From Streptomyces formicae (GTDB lineage: Bacteria > Actinomycetota > Actinomycetes > Streptomycetales > Streptomycetaceae): a stretch of DNA of 64,000 bases. The notes beneath the pieces are model-generated. The model saw nothing but the letters and a program-made list of their open reading frames with translations, did no database searches and had not been told where the DNA came from. Positions 17,738 to 27,282 of the stretch are shown one piece after another (within the stretch, counting starts at the first letter, position 1; each line of letters opens with the position of its first letter). The stretch spans positions 2,542,001-2,606,000 of the forward strand of contig NZ_CP071872.1 in NCBI RefSeq assembly GCF_022647665.1. The letters are read 5' to 3'. The position numbers were made by a program, and so were the translations under genes.

Positions 17738-18247
17738 CTTCGGTCTTCCGGGCCCCGCCGCAGGCGGCGGGAATCCGGAGCCTGGCGCCCGGGCCTCCTT
17801 CGGAGAGGCTCCGAGGACTTCGTCCATCGGACTCTCTCCGGGAGGGACTTCGGGAGGTGTTCCCGGGGCTCTCCACAAGAGGGCTCCAGGGAGCCGGCTC
17901 CCAGGAGCACCTCCGGGATCCGCCGGAGGGAGTCGGGCCTCGTGGCCCGGCCCTTCGGGGGTACCAGACCCCGCACCGTGGGGGGAATTCCGGGGCGACG
18001 CCCTGGAACCCCCCTCGGGGGAGAGGGAATCCGTGGGACTTCGTCCCGCGGACGGCCCTCAGCAGCAGCACCTGAAGAACTGCGGAGCGAAACGCCCGGG
18101 GAGCCCTCGGGAGTTCCCGGTCCGCAGACCGTTCGTCTCGGGCCGTCCCCCGGGTCGTGCAGCCAACGCAAGATCCCAAATCCCGCAGCTTGTCCGACGG
18201 TTCACGTCTGATGCGGGTGCCCCTGTGAACCTTGGGAGTAGGCAAAC

Positions 18248-19711
18248 ATGACCCAGTCGTCAGTGGAGCCGAAGACCGCCGCGGAGGATGCGGGCCGCGG
18301 CTCGCATGTACCCGCCGGTAGGTCTTGGCTGGACCGGTACTTTCACATATCCGAACGAGGATCGACGGTCGCGCGTGAGGTGCGCGGCGGCATCACCACC
18401 TTCATGGCGATGGCGTACATCCTCCTGCTCAACCCGCTGATCCTCAACGGCAAGGACGTCGACGGCAACGTCCTCGGCCAGCCGGGACTCATCACTGCGA
18501 CTGCCTTCGCGGCCGCCGCGACCACCCTGCTCATGGGCTTCCTCGGCAAGGTGCCGCTCGCCCTCGCGGCCGGGCTCAGCGTTTCCGGTGTGCTCGCCTC
18601 CCAGGTCGTACCGCAGATGACGTGGCCGCAGGCCATGGCCATGTGTGTGATGTACGGCCTGGTGATCTGCCTGCTCGTGGTCACCGGGCTGCGTGAGCTG
18701 ATCATGAACTCGATCCCGCTCGCGCTCAAGCACGGGATCACCATGGGCATCGGCCTGTTCATCGCCCTGATCGGGCTCGTCAAGGCCGGTTTCGTCGGCA
18801 AGGGCTCGGAGTTCGGGCCGCCCGTCACGCTCGGCGCCGGCGGTGAGCTCGCCGGCTGGCCGGTGCTGATCTTCTGCCTCACGCTGCTGCTGATCTTCAT
18901 GCTTCAGGCCCGCGGCATCCCCGGCGCGATCCTGATCGGCATCGTCGTCGGGACGATCGTCGCGGTCGTCGTCCACAACGTCGCGGAGCTCGACGCCAAG
19001 GCGTGGAACATGGCCCCGCCGGAGCTCGGCGGCAACGCGGTCTCCATGCCCGACTTCTCGCTCTTCGGGCAGGTCGAGTTCGGCGGCTGGGGCGAGGTCG
19101 GCGCGATGACCGTCGGCTTCATCGTCTTCACCCTCGTCCTGGCCGGCTTCTTCGACGCGATGGCCACCATCATCGGCGTCGGCACCGAGGCCAAGCTCGC
19201 CGACGAGCGGGGCCGTATGCCGGGCCTGTCGAAGGCGCTGTTCATCGACGGCGCCGGCGGTGCCATCGGCGGCGTCGCGGGCGGCTCGGGCCAGACCGTG
19301 TTCGTCGAGTCCGCCACCGGCGTCGGCGAGGGCGCGAGGACGGGCCTCGCCTCGGTCGTCACCGGTCTGTTCTTCGCGGCCTGCCTGTTCTTCACCCCGC
19401 TCACCGCGATCGTGCCGCCCCAGGTCGCCTCCGCGGCCCTGGTCGTCATCGGCGCGATGATGATGCAGAACGCCAAGCACGTGGACTGGAGCGACCGCGC
19501 CGTCGCCGTCCCGGTCTTCCTCACGGTGGTGCTGATGCCGTTCACGTACAGCATCACCCCGGGTGTGGCCGCCGGCGTCATCTCGTACGTCGCGATCAAG
19601 GCCGCCCAGGGCAAGGCCCGTGAGGTGGGCGCCTTCATGTGGGGCCTGACCGCGATCTTCATCGTGTTCTTCGCCCTCCACCCGATCGAGGGGTGGCTGG
19701 GGGTTCACTGA
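18248..19711 (+). CDS. NCS2-family purine permease (AzgA-like)
   Basis: A 487-residue integral membrane protein with about 12-14 membrane segments. It has the AzgA/PbuG-type features VRGGITTFMAMAYILLLNP near the N-terminus, LKHGITMGIGLFIALIGL, and ATIIGVGTEAKLADERGRMPG. It is a proton-coupled importer of adenine, guanine or hypoxanthine across the cytoplasmic membrane. A ribosome site (GGGAG) precedes ATG 18248. XdhC follows 44 bp downstream, so permease and XdhC form one unit supplying substrate and cofactor handling to the xanthine dehydrogenase encoded upstream. Confidence 0.9.
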   Translation: MTQSSVEPKTAAEDAGRGSHVPAGRSWLDRYFHISERGSTVAREVRGGITTFMAMAYILLLNPLILNGKDVDGNVLGQPGLITATAFAAAATTLLMGFLGKVPLALAAGLSVSGVLASQVVPQMTWPQAMAMCVMYGLVICLLVVTGLRELIMNSIPLALKHGITMGIGLFIALIGLVKAGFVGKGSEFGPPVTLGAGGELAGWPVLIFCLTLLLIFMLQARGIPGAILIGIVVGTIVAVVVHNVAELDAKAWNMAPPELGGNAVSMPDFSLFGQVEFGGWGEVGAMTVGFIVFTLVLAGFFDAMATIIGVGTEAKLADERGRMPGLSKALFIDGAGGAIGGVAGGSGQTVFVESATGVGEGARTGLASVVTGLFFAACLFFTPLTAIVPPQVASAALVVIGAMMMQNAKHVDWSDRAVAVPVFLTVVLMPFTYSITPGVAAGVISYVAIKAAQGKAREVGAFMWGLTAIFIVFFALHPIEGWLGVH

Positions 19712-19755
19712 CCCCACGCGCCCTCCACGCATCCAAGACCCCTGAGGAGACCGAC

Positions 19756-20934
19756 ATGCTGGACATCGCCGACGAGCTGCACCGGTGGGTCGAGCAGGGA
19801 CGCGACTTCGCCGTCGCCACCGTCGTGGCGGTCGGCGGGAGCGCGCCCCGCCAGCCGGGTGCCGCTCTCGCCGTCGACAGCGAGGGCACGGCGATCGGGT
19901 CGGTCTCCGGAGGGTGCGTGGAGGGCGCTGTCTACGACCTGTGCCGGCAGGCGCTCCAGTACGGCGGGACCGTACTCGAACGCTTCGGCTACAGCGACGA
20001 GGACGCCTTCGCCGTGGGCCTGACCTGCGGCGGGATCATCGACATCCTCGTCACCCCGGTACGCGCGGACTCTCCCGCCAGGGAGGTGTTCGCGGCCGCG
20101 CTGTCCGCCGCCGCCGGTGGGGGCACCTCCGCCGAAGGCAGGGGGAGGGATGCGGCGGCGGTCGCGCGGATCACCGACGGACCGGCCGACGTCATGGGCC
20201 GCGCCCTCCTGGTCCGTACGGACGGCTCGTACGAGGGATCGCTCGGCGGTCACCCGGAACTGGACCGCACCGCCGCGGGCGAGGCCCGCGCCCTGCTCGA
20301 CGCCGGCCGCACCGGCACCGCCGTCATCGGTGAGGACGGCTCCCGCTGCGGACAGCCGCTGACACTGCTCGTCGAGTCGAGCGTGCCCGCGCCGCGCATG
20401 ATCGTCTTCGGTGCGATCGACTTCGCGTCGGCGCTCGTCCGGGTGGGCAAGTTCCTCGGCCACCACGTGACCGTGTGCGACGCCAGGCCCGTCTTCGCGA
20501 CGCGGGCCCGCTTTCCGGAGGCGGACGAGATCGTCGTCGACTGGCCGCACCGCTACCTGGAGTCGACGCAGGTCGACGGCCGTACGGTGCTGTGCGTCCT
20601 CACCCACGACGCCAAGTTCGACGTGCCGCTGCTGGAGCGGGCGCTGCGGCTTCCCGTCGCGTACGTCGGGGCGATGGGCTCCCGCCGCACCCACGAGGAC
20701 CGCAACCGCCGGCTGCGCGAGGCCGGCGTCACCGAACTGGAGCTCGCCCGACTGCGCTCGCCGATCGGCCTCGACCTGGGCGCCCGTACGCCCGAGGAGA
20801 CGGCCCTGTCGATCGCGGCCGAGATCGTCGCCGCCCGGCGCGGCGGCAGCGGGGTCCCGCTCACCGGCGCGCACACCCCGATCCACCACGACGGCCCGCG
20901 GATACCGGCGCAGATCATCGGGTCGGTCGCCTGA
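19756..20934 (+). CDS. xdhC: XdhC/CoxI-family molybdenum cofactor maturation protein
   Basis: A 392-residue protein. XdhC binds the molybdenum cofactor and helps load the sulfurated form into xanthine dehydrogenase. The N-terminal XdhC/CoxI domain has IGSVSGGCVEGAVYD and LTCGGIIDILV with the conserved cysteines. The C-terminal Rossmann domain has RMIVFGAIDFASALVRVG and AYVGAMGSRRTHEDR. A Gly/Ala/Arg-rich insertion near residues 115-135 looks like a linker. GAGGAGA sits upstream of ATG 19756. Confidence 0.9.
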   Translation: MLDIADELHRWVEQGRDFAVATVVAVGGSAPRQPGAALAVDSEGTAIGSVSGGCVEGAVYDLCRQALQYGGTVLERFGYSDEDAFAVGLTCGGIIDILVTPVRADSPAREVFAAALSAAAGGGTSAEGRGRDAAAVARITDGPADVMGRALLVRTDGSYEGSLGGHPELDRTAAGEARALLDAGRTGTAVIGEDGSRCGQPLTLLVESSVPAPRMIVFGAIDFASALVRVGKFLGHHVTVCDARPVFATRARFPEADEIVVDWPHRYLESTQVDGRTVLCVLTHDAKFDVPLLERALRLPVAYVGAMGSRRTHEDRNRRLREAGVTELELARLRSPIGLDLGARTPEETALSIAAEIVAARRGGSGVPLTGAHTPIHHDGPRIPAQIIGSVA

Positions 20935-21064
20935 CCCCGTGCCCCTCGGTCGCCTGACCCAGTGGCCCCTCGGGCGGTGACCTGCTCCTCCGGTGGCAAG
21001 CGGCTTCCTCGGGTGGCAGTCGCCCCCTCGGGCGGACGAAAGGGGCAAAAGTTAGAATCGCGGC

Positions 21065-23479
21065 ATGGGAGAGCGTCCCGTCGCGTCGACCGCGCCCGAG
21101 CTCGTCCTCGAAACCGACGGGGGCTCGACGCTGATGAGCCCCGGCCGGGTGTACCACGTCGGGCGCGACCCCACGAGCGAGATCGTGCTCGACGACGCCC
21201 GTGTCTCCTGGCACCACGCCATACTGCGCACCGAGGCCGGGCACTGGACGGTCCAGGACGCGCACAGCACCAACGGCACTTACGCCGACGGCCACCGCGT
21301 CCACGCGTGGGACGTCGGGCCCGGCACCGTCATACGCTTCGGCAACCCCGCGGACGGTCCGCGCGCCGTCCTCACCGAGCTGCCCGTGGCCGAGCCACCG
21401 GCCGGGCCCGCCCGCGCCGCCGCCGCCGTACCGCCCGTCGCGCGCCCCGCCACGCTGCGCCCCTCCGCGGCGCATCCCTCCGCCGTCTCCGTCCCCGCCG
21501 CCACCGGCACCTTCCGGCAGCCCACCAGCGTCCGTCCGCTGCCCGCACGCACGGTCAGGATCGGCCGCGCCGCCGACAACGACCTGGTCATCGACGACCT
21601 CGTCGTCTCGCGCCGGCACGCGGAGCTCAGGGCACGGCCGGACGGCACGTACGAGATCGCCGACCTCGGCAGCCACAACGGCACCTACCTCAACGGCAGC
21701 CGCGTCACCCGGGCCCAGGTGAACGAGAACGACATCGTCGGCATCGGCCACTCCACGTTCTGCCTCGTCGGCGACCAGCTCCAGGAGTTCGTCGACTCCG
21801 GTGAGGTCTCGCTCGACGTGCAGGACCTCGCCGTGTCCGTGGACGACGGCCGCAAGGTCCTGCTCGACCACGTCTCCTTCCCCGTCGGCGAGAGGTGCCT
21901 GCTCGCCGTCGTCGGACCGAGCGGCGCCGGGAAGTCCACCCTCCTCAACGCCCTCACCGGGCTGCGCCCCGCCGGCCACGGCACCGTCCTCTACGACGGC
22001 CGCGACCTCTACCGCGACTACGCCGAGCTGCGCAGCCGTATCGGACTCGTCCCGCAGGACGACATCCTGCACCTCCAGCTCACGGTGCGTGCGGCCCTGC
22101 GGTACGCCGCCGAACTGCGCTTCCCCGGGGACACCGGGCAGGCCGAACGCGAGGCCCGGGTCGAGGAGGTCATCGGCGAACTCGGCCTGGAGCAGCGGGC
22201 GGACCAGCCCATCCACACCCTCTCCGGCGGCCAGCGCAAACGCGTCAACGTCGCTCTGGAACTGCTGACGAAGCCGTCGCTGCTCTTCCTCGACGAGCCG
22301 ACCTCCGGGCTCGACCCCGGCATGGACCGCTCGGTCATGCACCGGCTGCGCCGGCTCGCCGACGACGGCCGCACCGTCATCGTCGTCACGCACTCCGTGC
22401 TGAGCCTGGACGTGTGCGACCGGCTGCTGGTGCTCGCGCCCGGCGGACGGGTCGCCTACTACGGGCCGCCCGACGACGCCCTCGGCTTCTTCGGCTTCGA
22501 CGACTGGCCCGAGGCGTTCGAGGCGTTCGAGAACGACAAGAGCCGCGACTGGGCGGCCGAGTTCCGGACGTCGACGCACCAGCAGCAGTACATCGCCTCC
22601 AGCCCGCAGCCCCGGCTCGACCGCGACCGGCAGCCGGAGCGGTTCACACCGCCCCCGCCCACGGCACAGGGCTGGGGCGCCCAGCTGAGCACGCTCGTAC
22701 GGCGCTACACGTCCGTCCTGAGCGCCGACCGCACCTTCATCCTGATCATGGTCGCGCTGCCGTTCGGCATGGGCGCGATGGCCAGGGGTCTGGCCGGAAG
22801 CAAGTTCACCCAGGAGACCGCGATCGACGCCCTGCTCGTGCTGTGCGTCGGCGGGGTGCTGACCGGCGCGGCGAACGCGGTGCGCGAACTCGTCAAGGAA
22901 CGCGTCATCTACCGGAGGGAACGGGCCGTCGGGCTCTCCAGATCCGCCTACCTGATGTCGAAGGTGGTGGTCCTGGGCGTCATCACGGTCGTCCAGGCCG
23001 TCGTCCTCACCCTGGTCGCCCTGCTCGGGGTCGACCTCAGCGCCCCGGGCGGCAACGGCGTCGTGATGCCCCCGCTCCTCGAAATCACGCTGGCCGTCGC
23101 GCTGTTGTCGTTCACCGCGATGATGTTCGGCCTCCTCATCTCCGCGCTCGTGCCGAAGGAGGAGGTCACCATGCCACTGCTGGTGCTGCTCACCATGGTC
23201 CAGGTCGTCTTCTGCGGTGCGCTGCTGAAGCTGGACGGCGTGGTGGGCCTGGAGCAGTTCGCGTGGCTGGTGCCGGCGCGGTGGGCCTTCGCGGCCATGG
23301 CGGACACGGTCGCGATCGCCCGCATCGTGCCGGGGCCGGACACCGCCGACGCGATGTTCGAGCACGCCACCGGGGTGTGGCTGCTCAACATGGGCATGAT
23401 GGTGGTGCTCTGCGCCGCCCTCTGGATCGCCGTCGCCCTGCTGCTGCGGCGCCATGAACCCGCAGTGATGAGGAAGTAG
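21065..23479 (+). CDS. FHA-FHA-ABC exporter (Rv1747-like half transporter)
   Basis: An 804-residue fusion. FHA domain 1 spans about residues 20-95 (YHVGRDPTSEIVLDD, DAHSTNGTYADG). After a Pro/Ala linker, FHA domain 2 spans about 155-230 (RIGRAADNDLVIDD, GSHNGTYLNG). An ABC ATPase follows with Walker A GPSGAGKST, signature LSGGQRKR and Walker B LLFLDEP. An ABC-2 membrane domain of about six helices ends the protein. The order matches Mycobacterium Rv1747, a cell-envelope exporter whose activity depends on Ser/Thr phosphorylation read by its FHA domains. No kinase is adjacent, but PP2C phosphatases lie nearby. The 130 bp upstream hold degenerate CCCCTCGG repeats. Confidence 0.92.
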   Translation: MGERPVASTAPELVLETDGGSTLMSPGRVYHVGRDPTSEIVLDDARVSWHHAILRTEAGHWTVQDAHSTNGTYADGHRVHAWDVGPGTVIRFGNPADGPRAVLTELPVAEPPAGPARAAAAVPPVARPATLRPSAAHPSAVSVPAATGTFRQPTSVRPLPARTVRIGRAADNDLVIDDLVVSRRHAELRARPDGTYEIADLGSHNGTYLNGSRVTRAQVNENDIVGIGHSTFCLVGDQLQEFVDSGEVSLDVQDLAVSVDDGRKVLLDHVSFPVGERCLLAVVGPSGAGKSTLLNALTGLRPAGHGTVLYDGRDLYRDYAELRSRIGLVPQDDILHLQLTVRAALRYAAELRFPGDTGQAEREARVEEVIGELGLEQRADQPIHTLSGGQRKRVNVALELLTKPSLLFLDEPTSGLDPGMDRSVMHRLRRLADDGRTVIVVTHSVLSLDVCDRLLVLAPGGRVAYYGPPDDALGFFGFDDWPEAFEAFENDKSRDWAAEFRTSTHQQQYIASSPQPRLDRDRQPERFTPPPPTAQGWGAQLSTLVRRYTSVLSADRTFILIMVALPFGMGAMARGLAGSKFTQETAIDALLVLCVGGVLTGAANAVRELVKERVIYRRERAVGLSRSAYLMSKVVVLGVITVVQAVVLTLVALLGVDLSAPGGNGVVMPPLLEITLAVALLSFTAMMFGLLISALVPKEEVTMPLLVLLTMVQVVFCGALLKLDGVVGLEQFAWLVPARWAFAAMADTVAIARIVPGPDTADAMFEHATGVWLLNMGMMVVLCAALWIAVALLLRRHEPAVMRK

Positions 23480-23492
23480 AGGCGGAGGCGAC

Positions 23493-24221
23493 GTGACCGA
23501 ACCCGATGCCGTTCCCGTTCCCGTGCCCGGGTTCCGCCCCACCCATGTGGTCCCCGGCGACGGGCTGCCCACCTGGGAGGCGCCCGACGTCAAACGCCCC
23601 AGCGCGGCACTCGACCCCTTCCTGCCGGTCGAACTCGTCGACCGGCGCGGCGACTGGGGGCACGTCCGGTGCGCCAACGGCTGGGCGGCCTGGGTCGACG
23701 GGCGCCTCCTCGTCGCCGTACCGCAGGCCCCGGCGCTCGCCGGTCAGCCGCCCGCCCGCACGGCCGATCCGCGGCCGCTGCTCGCCCGCGTGGAGGAGGC
23801 GCTGGCCCGGTACCGGCGCGCGGCGGAGGAGCTCGCCGCGGGCCTGTCGGACGGCGAGACCTTCCGCGGCGGGACGCAGGGCCTGCGGGTGGGCGTGGTC
23901 GTCGACGGCGAGGCGCTGTGGCTGTACGAGGCCGAGCACGAGCGGTGGGTGTACTGCGACGGCGCACGGCTGGCCACCTTCACGACCGCCTCCCCGCCGT
24001 CGGACGCCGGAGCGCCGCAGACCCCGGCCACCCCCGCGCCCGCTCCGGCTGCCCCCGCTCCGGCCGTGCCGGCAGCCGCCCCGCCGCCGACCCAGATCGT
24101 CAGCCCGAACGGCCTCACCCCGGGTCCCCCGACGGCCCCCGGCACCCCGACCGCCCCGGGCGGACCGGGCACGCAGGGTGGACCGGGCGCGCCGGGCACA
24201 CAGGGTCCGCGCGGCGGCTGA
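23493..24221 (+). CDS. SH3-like hypothetical protein with Pro-rich tail
   Basis: A 242-residue protein. Residues about 45-75 (ELVDRRGDWGHVRCANGWAAWVDGRLLV) look like a bacterial SH3 barrel. A helical segment (ARVEEALARYRRAAEELAAGL) and a second small beta-rich part (VVVDGEALWLYEAEHERWVYCDGARLATF) follow, then a Pro/Ala/Thr tail of about 70 residues. There is no signal peptide. It starts 13 bp after the FHA-ABC gene at a GTG with a GAGG site, so the two are probably cotranscribed. Its job may be tied to the exporter; that is inference from position only. Confidence 0.7.
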   Translation: MTEPDAVPVPVPGFRPTHVVPGDGLPTWEAPDVKRPSAALDPFLPVELVDRRGDWGHVRCANGWAAWVDGRLLVAVPQAPALAGQPPARTADPRPLLARVEEALARYRRAAEELAAGLSDGETFRGGTQGLRVGVVVDGEALWLYEAEHERWVYCDGARLATFTTASPPSDAGAPQTPATPAPAPAAPAPAVPAAAPPPTQIVSPNGLTPGPPTAPGTPTAPGGPGTQGGPGAPGTQGPRGG

Positions 24222-24255
24222 AGAGGCCGGCGCACCGCCGAGCACCTTCAGGCGT

Positions 24256-25581
24256 TCAGGAGGCCGGGACCTCGCCGCGTCGGCGGACACGGGTCGCCAG
24301 GAGTGCGCCGAGGAAGCCCGCCACCAGGCCCCACGCCAGCGCCAGCCCCACCGCGGACCACGGCCGTGGCGACAGTGCCACCTCGCCCCCCAGCCCCGCC
24401 ACCTCGCCGATCCCGATCAGCGACAGGCCGTACCGCGCGGTGACCCGCACCAGCAGGCAGAGCACCAACACGGTCAGAGCGAGCGCGACGGCCATGTGCA
24501 CCGCGTGCCGCCACGGCGGCATCCGCGCAGGCGACCGTACGGCCATCAGGAACGCCGCCCCGACCACCAGCACCGCCGCGATCACCAGCAGCCACCACAC
24601 CCGCCCGTCCCGCTCGGCGAGCGTCGAGAGATTGACGGTCGCCCCCTCCGGCGTACGCAGCACCTCGTCCAGCACCCGTGGCATCGGCAGCCCGAACGGA
24701 CCGTCCACCCGCCCGTCCCACGACGCGCCCAGGCCGAGCGTGAACGCCAGCCACACCAGGTTGGGCAGGCCGAGCAGGATCACCGAGAACGTACGGCCCG
24801 CGTGGCCCTGGGTCGCGGCGACGACCAGGCCGGCGCACAGCCCGAGCACGACGTATGCCAGTAGCAGCGCCACCATCGCGAACGCCGCCGGGCGCACCGA
24901 CTCCTGGAAGCGCACCAGCCGCGCGGGCAGCGGCGCCTTCCGCGACACGAGCAGGGCCACCGCGATCACCCCGATCAGCCAGAGCAGGCCGAAGAGGAGT
25001 GTGAGCCCCGTGTCCGCCGCGAACCCCGCCTGCGGCGAGGCGTCGAGGAGCTCGCCGATGTCGCTGACGATGGAGTCCTCGCCGAGCGGGATGTCGAAGC
25101 GGTACCGGGCCAGGGCGGCCAGACCGGCGAGGCCCAGCAGCCACAGCACCGCGAGGCGCCCGAAGCGGGCGAGGAGCTCACCGGTCCCGGCGACGGCGCG
25201 GTGGCGCAGGGGGCGCAGGAAGAGCCACGCCGTCACGAGCGCGCCGACAAGGCTCACCGACAGCGGCAGCGCGGTGAGCTCCGCCTGCGACTCGGCGATG
25301 ACCCCGGCGTCGCCCGCGAGCTCCACCGTGCCGCCGGCCGCCATGACGACCAGGGCGGCGACGAGGTGCGGGAAGGCGCTGCCGGGGAGACCGGCGCCGC
25401 CCGCCGCCCACAGGCCGAGCGCCGCCACCACCACCATGGCGACGAGGCCCGCCACGACCGCCAGCAGCGCGTCGCCCCAGTCGCGGACGGCGCGCACGGC
25501 GCCGCTCCGGCCGGTCGCTCGCGGGGGTTTCCGCGATCCCGGTGATCCATGCTGGTCCACGCTGCCGCCGTGCTGGCTCAC
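24256..25581 (-). CDS. Streptophobe-family polytopic membrane protein
   Basis: A 441-residue protein with about 10 membrane segments, for example ALLAVVAGLVAMVVVAALGL, LTLLFGLLWLIGVIAVALLV and VWWLLVIAAVLVVGAAFLMA. The arrangement and the motif GLPNLVWLAFTLGLGASWDGRV match proteins annotated as streptophobe in Streptomyces; their function is unknown. GTG 25581 (VSQHGGSVDQ) was chosen because the 29 codons further upstream carry no family similarity. It is convergent with the SH3-like gene (34-bp gap) and divergent from the DUF6777 gene. Confidence 0.75.
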   Translation of the reverse strand: MSQHGGSVDQHGSPGSRKPPRATGRSGAVRAVRDWGDALLAVVAGLVAMVVVAALGLWAAGGAGLPGSAFPHLVAALVVMAAGGTVELAGDAGVIAESQAELTALPLSVSLVGALVTAWLFLRPLRHRAVAGTGELLARFGRLAVLWLLGLAGLAALARYRFDIPLGEDSIVSDIGELLDASPQAGFAADTGLTLLFGLLWLIGVIAVALLVSRKAPLPARLVRFQESVRPAAFAMVALLLAYVVLGLCAGLVVAATQGHAGRTFSVILLGLPNLVWLAFTLGLGASWDGRVDGPFGLPMPRVLDEVLRTPEGATVNLSTLAERDGRVWWLLVIAAVLVVGAAFLMAVRSPARMPPWRHAVHMAVALALTVLVLCLLVRVTARYGLSLIGIGEVAGLGGEVALSPRPWSAVGLALAWGLVAGFLGALLATRVRRRGEVPAS

Positions 25582-25726
25582 GCTGCCACGGTAAGCAGCG
25601 CTGTCGGGCCCCGCGCGCCGGGAGGTCCGACCGCGTCCGCTTGCGGGCCGTACACAGCACGAGCACACAATTGGGGCAAAGGCGTCAGGGGGTCAGGAGC
25701 CGTCAGGGGTCAGGAACGAGGAGTCC

Positions 25727-27253
25727 GTGACCGAGCAACCGTCGTCAGGCCGTCCGACAGGGCCTCCCTCCGGCCCGCTCTCGGGAGGGGAGGCCCCGCC
25801 TCCGTCGCCGCCCGGACGGTCCTCGCAGCCGCCGGGCGGTCCGCAGGGGACCGGTGGCGGCCCGGGCAGGTCCGGGCCAGGCGGCCCCGGGCGGCCGAGC
25901 GGCCCGCCCAGCGGCCCCAGTGGCCCCGGGGACACGGGCGGCGGCCCTCGCCCGGGCCCGCGCGAGAGAGGCGCCGGCGAGCCCTGGTACCGGTCCGTGC
26001 CGAAGATCGCGACCGTCGCCGCACTGGTCGTCGCCGTGGCCGTGCTCGCCATCGTCCTCACCCGCCCCCAGGGCGGCGGCGCCCCCGCCGAGGGCGAGGT
26101 GCTCCTCCAGGCCGCGTCGAACACCGGCCCCGACCCGTACACCGAGTCGTCGGCCAACGGCACCGCCGAGGCGCCGCCCGCCGCTGTGCCGGCCCCCGAC
26201 GGGGCCACGCCGCCCGGCGGGAGCAAAGTGCGGCCCGTGGACGGCGCCATCCCCGGCCTCTACGGCGGCACCCGCAAGCAACCCAGCTGCGACACCGAGA
26301 AGCAGATCGGCTTCCTGCAGGCCGAGCCGGACAAGAACCGCGCGTTCGCCGGGGTGCTCGGCATCCAGCCCGCTGCGGTCCCCGACTTTCTGCGCTCCCT
26401 GACCCCCGTCCAGCTGCGGGTGGACACCCGAGTCACGTACCACGGCTTCAAGGACGGCGCCCCCGCCCGGCCCTATCAGGCGGTGCTCCAGGCGGGCACG
26501 GCCGTCTTCGTCGACGACCGCGGAGTGCCCCGGGTGCGCTGCGCCTGCGGCAATCCGCTCACGGACCCGGTCCTCGTCCAGGGCAACCTCAAGCGCACCG
26601 GCGAGCCCTGGGCCGGATTCGACCAGTCCAACGTCGTGGTCGTCCGGCCCGCACCCCAGCCCATGAAGGACTTCGTCGTGTACGACCCCGCGGACAAGGG
26701 CTACTTCACCCGTGACCGCGGCGGTTCGGCCGAGCACGACAAGCCCGTACCACCGCCGCGCGACCCCTGGACACCGACGCCCGTCCCGGTCACGCCCAAG
26801 CCCGAGCAGCCGTCGGACGAGAGCCCGCCGACCGGCTCGCCGGGGGAGGGGACGACCAGCGAGCCGGGCACCGGGGAGCCGACGGACCAGTCGCCGCCCG
26901 ACGGCACCGGGACACCGGAGGAACCCGGGAAGCCGGAGTCGCCGAAGAAGCCGGAGTCACCGGGGAAACCGGAATCGCCGAAGCCCGAGAAGCCCGAGAA
27001 GCCCGAGAAGCCCGAGAAGCCGGAGAAGCCCGAGAAGCCGGAGTCGCCGGAGAAGCCGGAGTCCCCCGCGAGGCCCGAGTCACCCGCCGAGCCCGAGTCG
27101 CCGAAGAAACCCGAACAGACCGTGCCGGAGGACCAACTGCCCTACTCGCCTCCGCTCGCCCCGGAGTCCCGGCCCGCCCCCGAGTCCGAGGCCCCGCGGA
27201 CGCAGCCGCAGGAACCGCAGCAGCCGGCGCCCCAGGGGCCCGCACGCCCTTGA
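25727..27253 (+). CDS. DUF6777 membrane-anchored protein with Pro-rich arms
   Basis: A 508-residue protein. A Gly/Pro-rich cytoplasmic arm of about 85 residues is followed by one membrane segment (IATVAALVVAVAVLAIVLT). An extracytoplasmic DUF6777 domain then spans about residues 125-320, with RKQPSCDTEKQIGFLQAEP, RVTYHGFKDGAPARPYQAVL and RVRCACGNPLTDPV. The three cysteines suggest at least one disulfide. A long tail of Lys-Pro-Glu repeats (26932-27120) ends the protein and could span the cell wall. Function unknown. GAGGAG precedes GTG 25727. Confidence 0.75.
   Translation: MTEQPSSGRPTGPPSGPLSGGEAPPPSPPGRSSQPPGGPQGTGGGPGRSGPGGPGRPSGPPSGPSGPGDTGGGPRPGPRERGAGEPWYRSVPKIATVAALVVAVAVLAIVLTRPQGGGAPAEGEVLLQAASNTGPDPYTESSANGTAEAPPAAVPAPDGATPPGGSKVRPVDGAIPGLYGGTRKQPSCDTEKQIGFLQAEPDKNRAFAGVLGIQPAAVPDFLRSLTPVQLRVDTRVTYHGFKDGAPARPYQAVLQAGTAVFVDDRGVPRVRCACGNPLTDPVLVQGNLKRTGEPWAGFDQSNVVVVRPAPQPMKDFVVYDPADKGYFTRDRGGSAEHDKPVPPPRDPWTPTPVPVTPKPEQPSDESPPTGSPGEGTTSEPGTGEPTDQSPPDGTGTPEEPGKPESPKKPESPGKPESPKPEKPEKPEKPEKPEKPEKPESPEKPESPARPESPAEPESPKKPEQTVPEDQLPYSPPLAPESRPAPESEAPRTQPQEPQQPAPQGPARP
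26932..27120. repeat. Tandem repeat encoding Lys-Pro-Glu(Ser) units
   Basis: Nine-base units (CCCGAGAAG, CCGGAGAAG, CCGGAGTCG and variants) run head to tail and encode KPE and SPE triplets, alternating charge. Unit sequence varies by synonymous changes, so selection acts on the peptide as well as on repeat slippage. Confidence 0.85.
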
Positions 27254-27282
27254 CGAGCCAGGCGGGAGGAGGTGAGCGGGAC

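Larger units (their letters stand above)
17265..18247. repeat. 983-bp repeat- and hairpin-rich intergenic region
   Basis: No convincing gene lies here; several frames are open on both strands only because of composition and periodicity. The motif GACTTCGTCC or GGCTTCGTCC occurs at least eight times (for example near 17322, 17437, 17588, 17815, 18033); the first form folds as GGAC-TTC-GTCC. A four-unit tandem array of 36-38 bp occupies 17589-17737. A block of about 95 bp at 17433-17530 recurs at 17811-17905 with scattered changes. The region separates the xanthine dehydrogenase operon from the purine permease. Its last 70 bp, which are less repetitive, would hold the permease promoter. Confidence 0.85.

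Noticed and set aside
14829..18245. An 1138-codon open frame on the minus strand
   Set aside because: It lies antisense to the xanthine dehydrogenase catalytic gene and continues only because the repeat region has no stops in that frame. It has no domain similarity and no good start.
17265..18247. A CRISPR array
   Set aside because: The repeats are variable in length, have no unique spacers of constant size, and no cas genes are present.
17132..18251. Several long frames on both strands within the repeat region
   Set aside because: Translation gives Gly/Pro/Arg low-complexity sequence that mirrors the nucleotide repeats; no ribosome sites or families support them.
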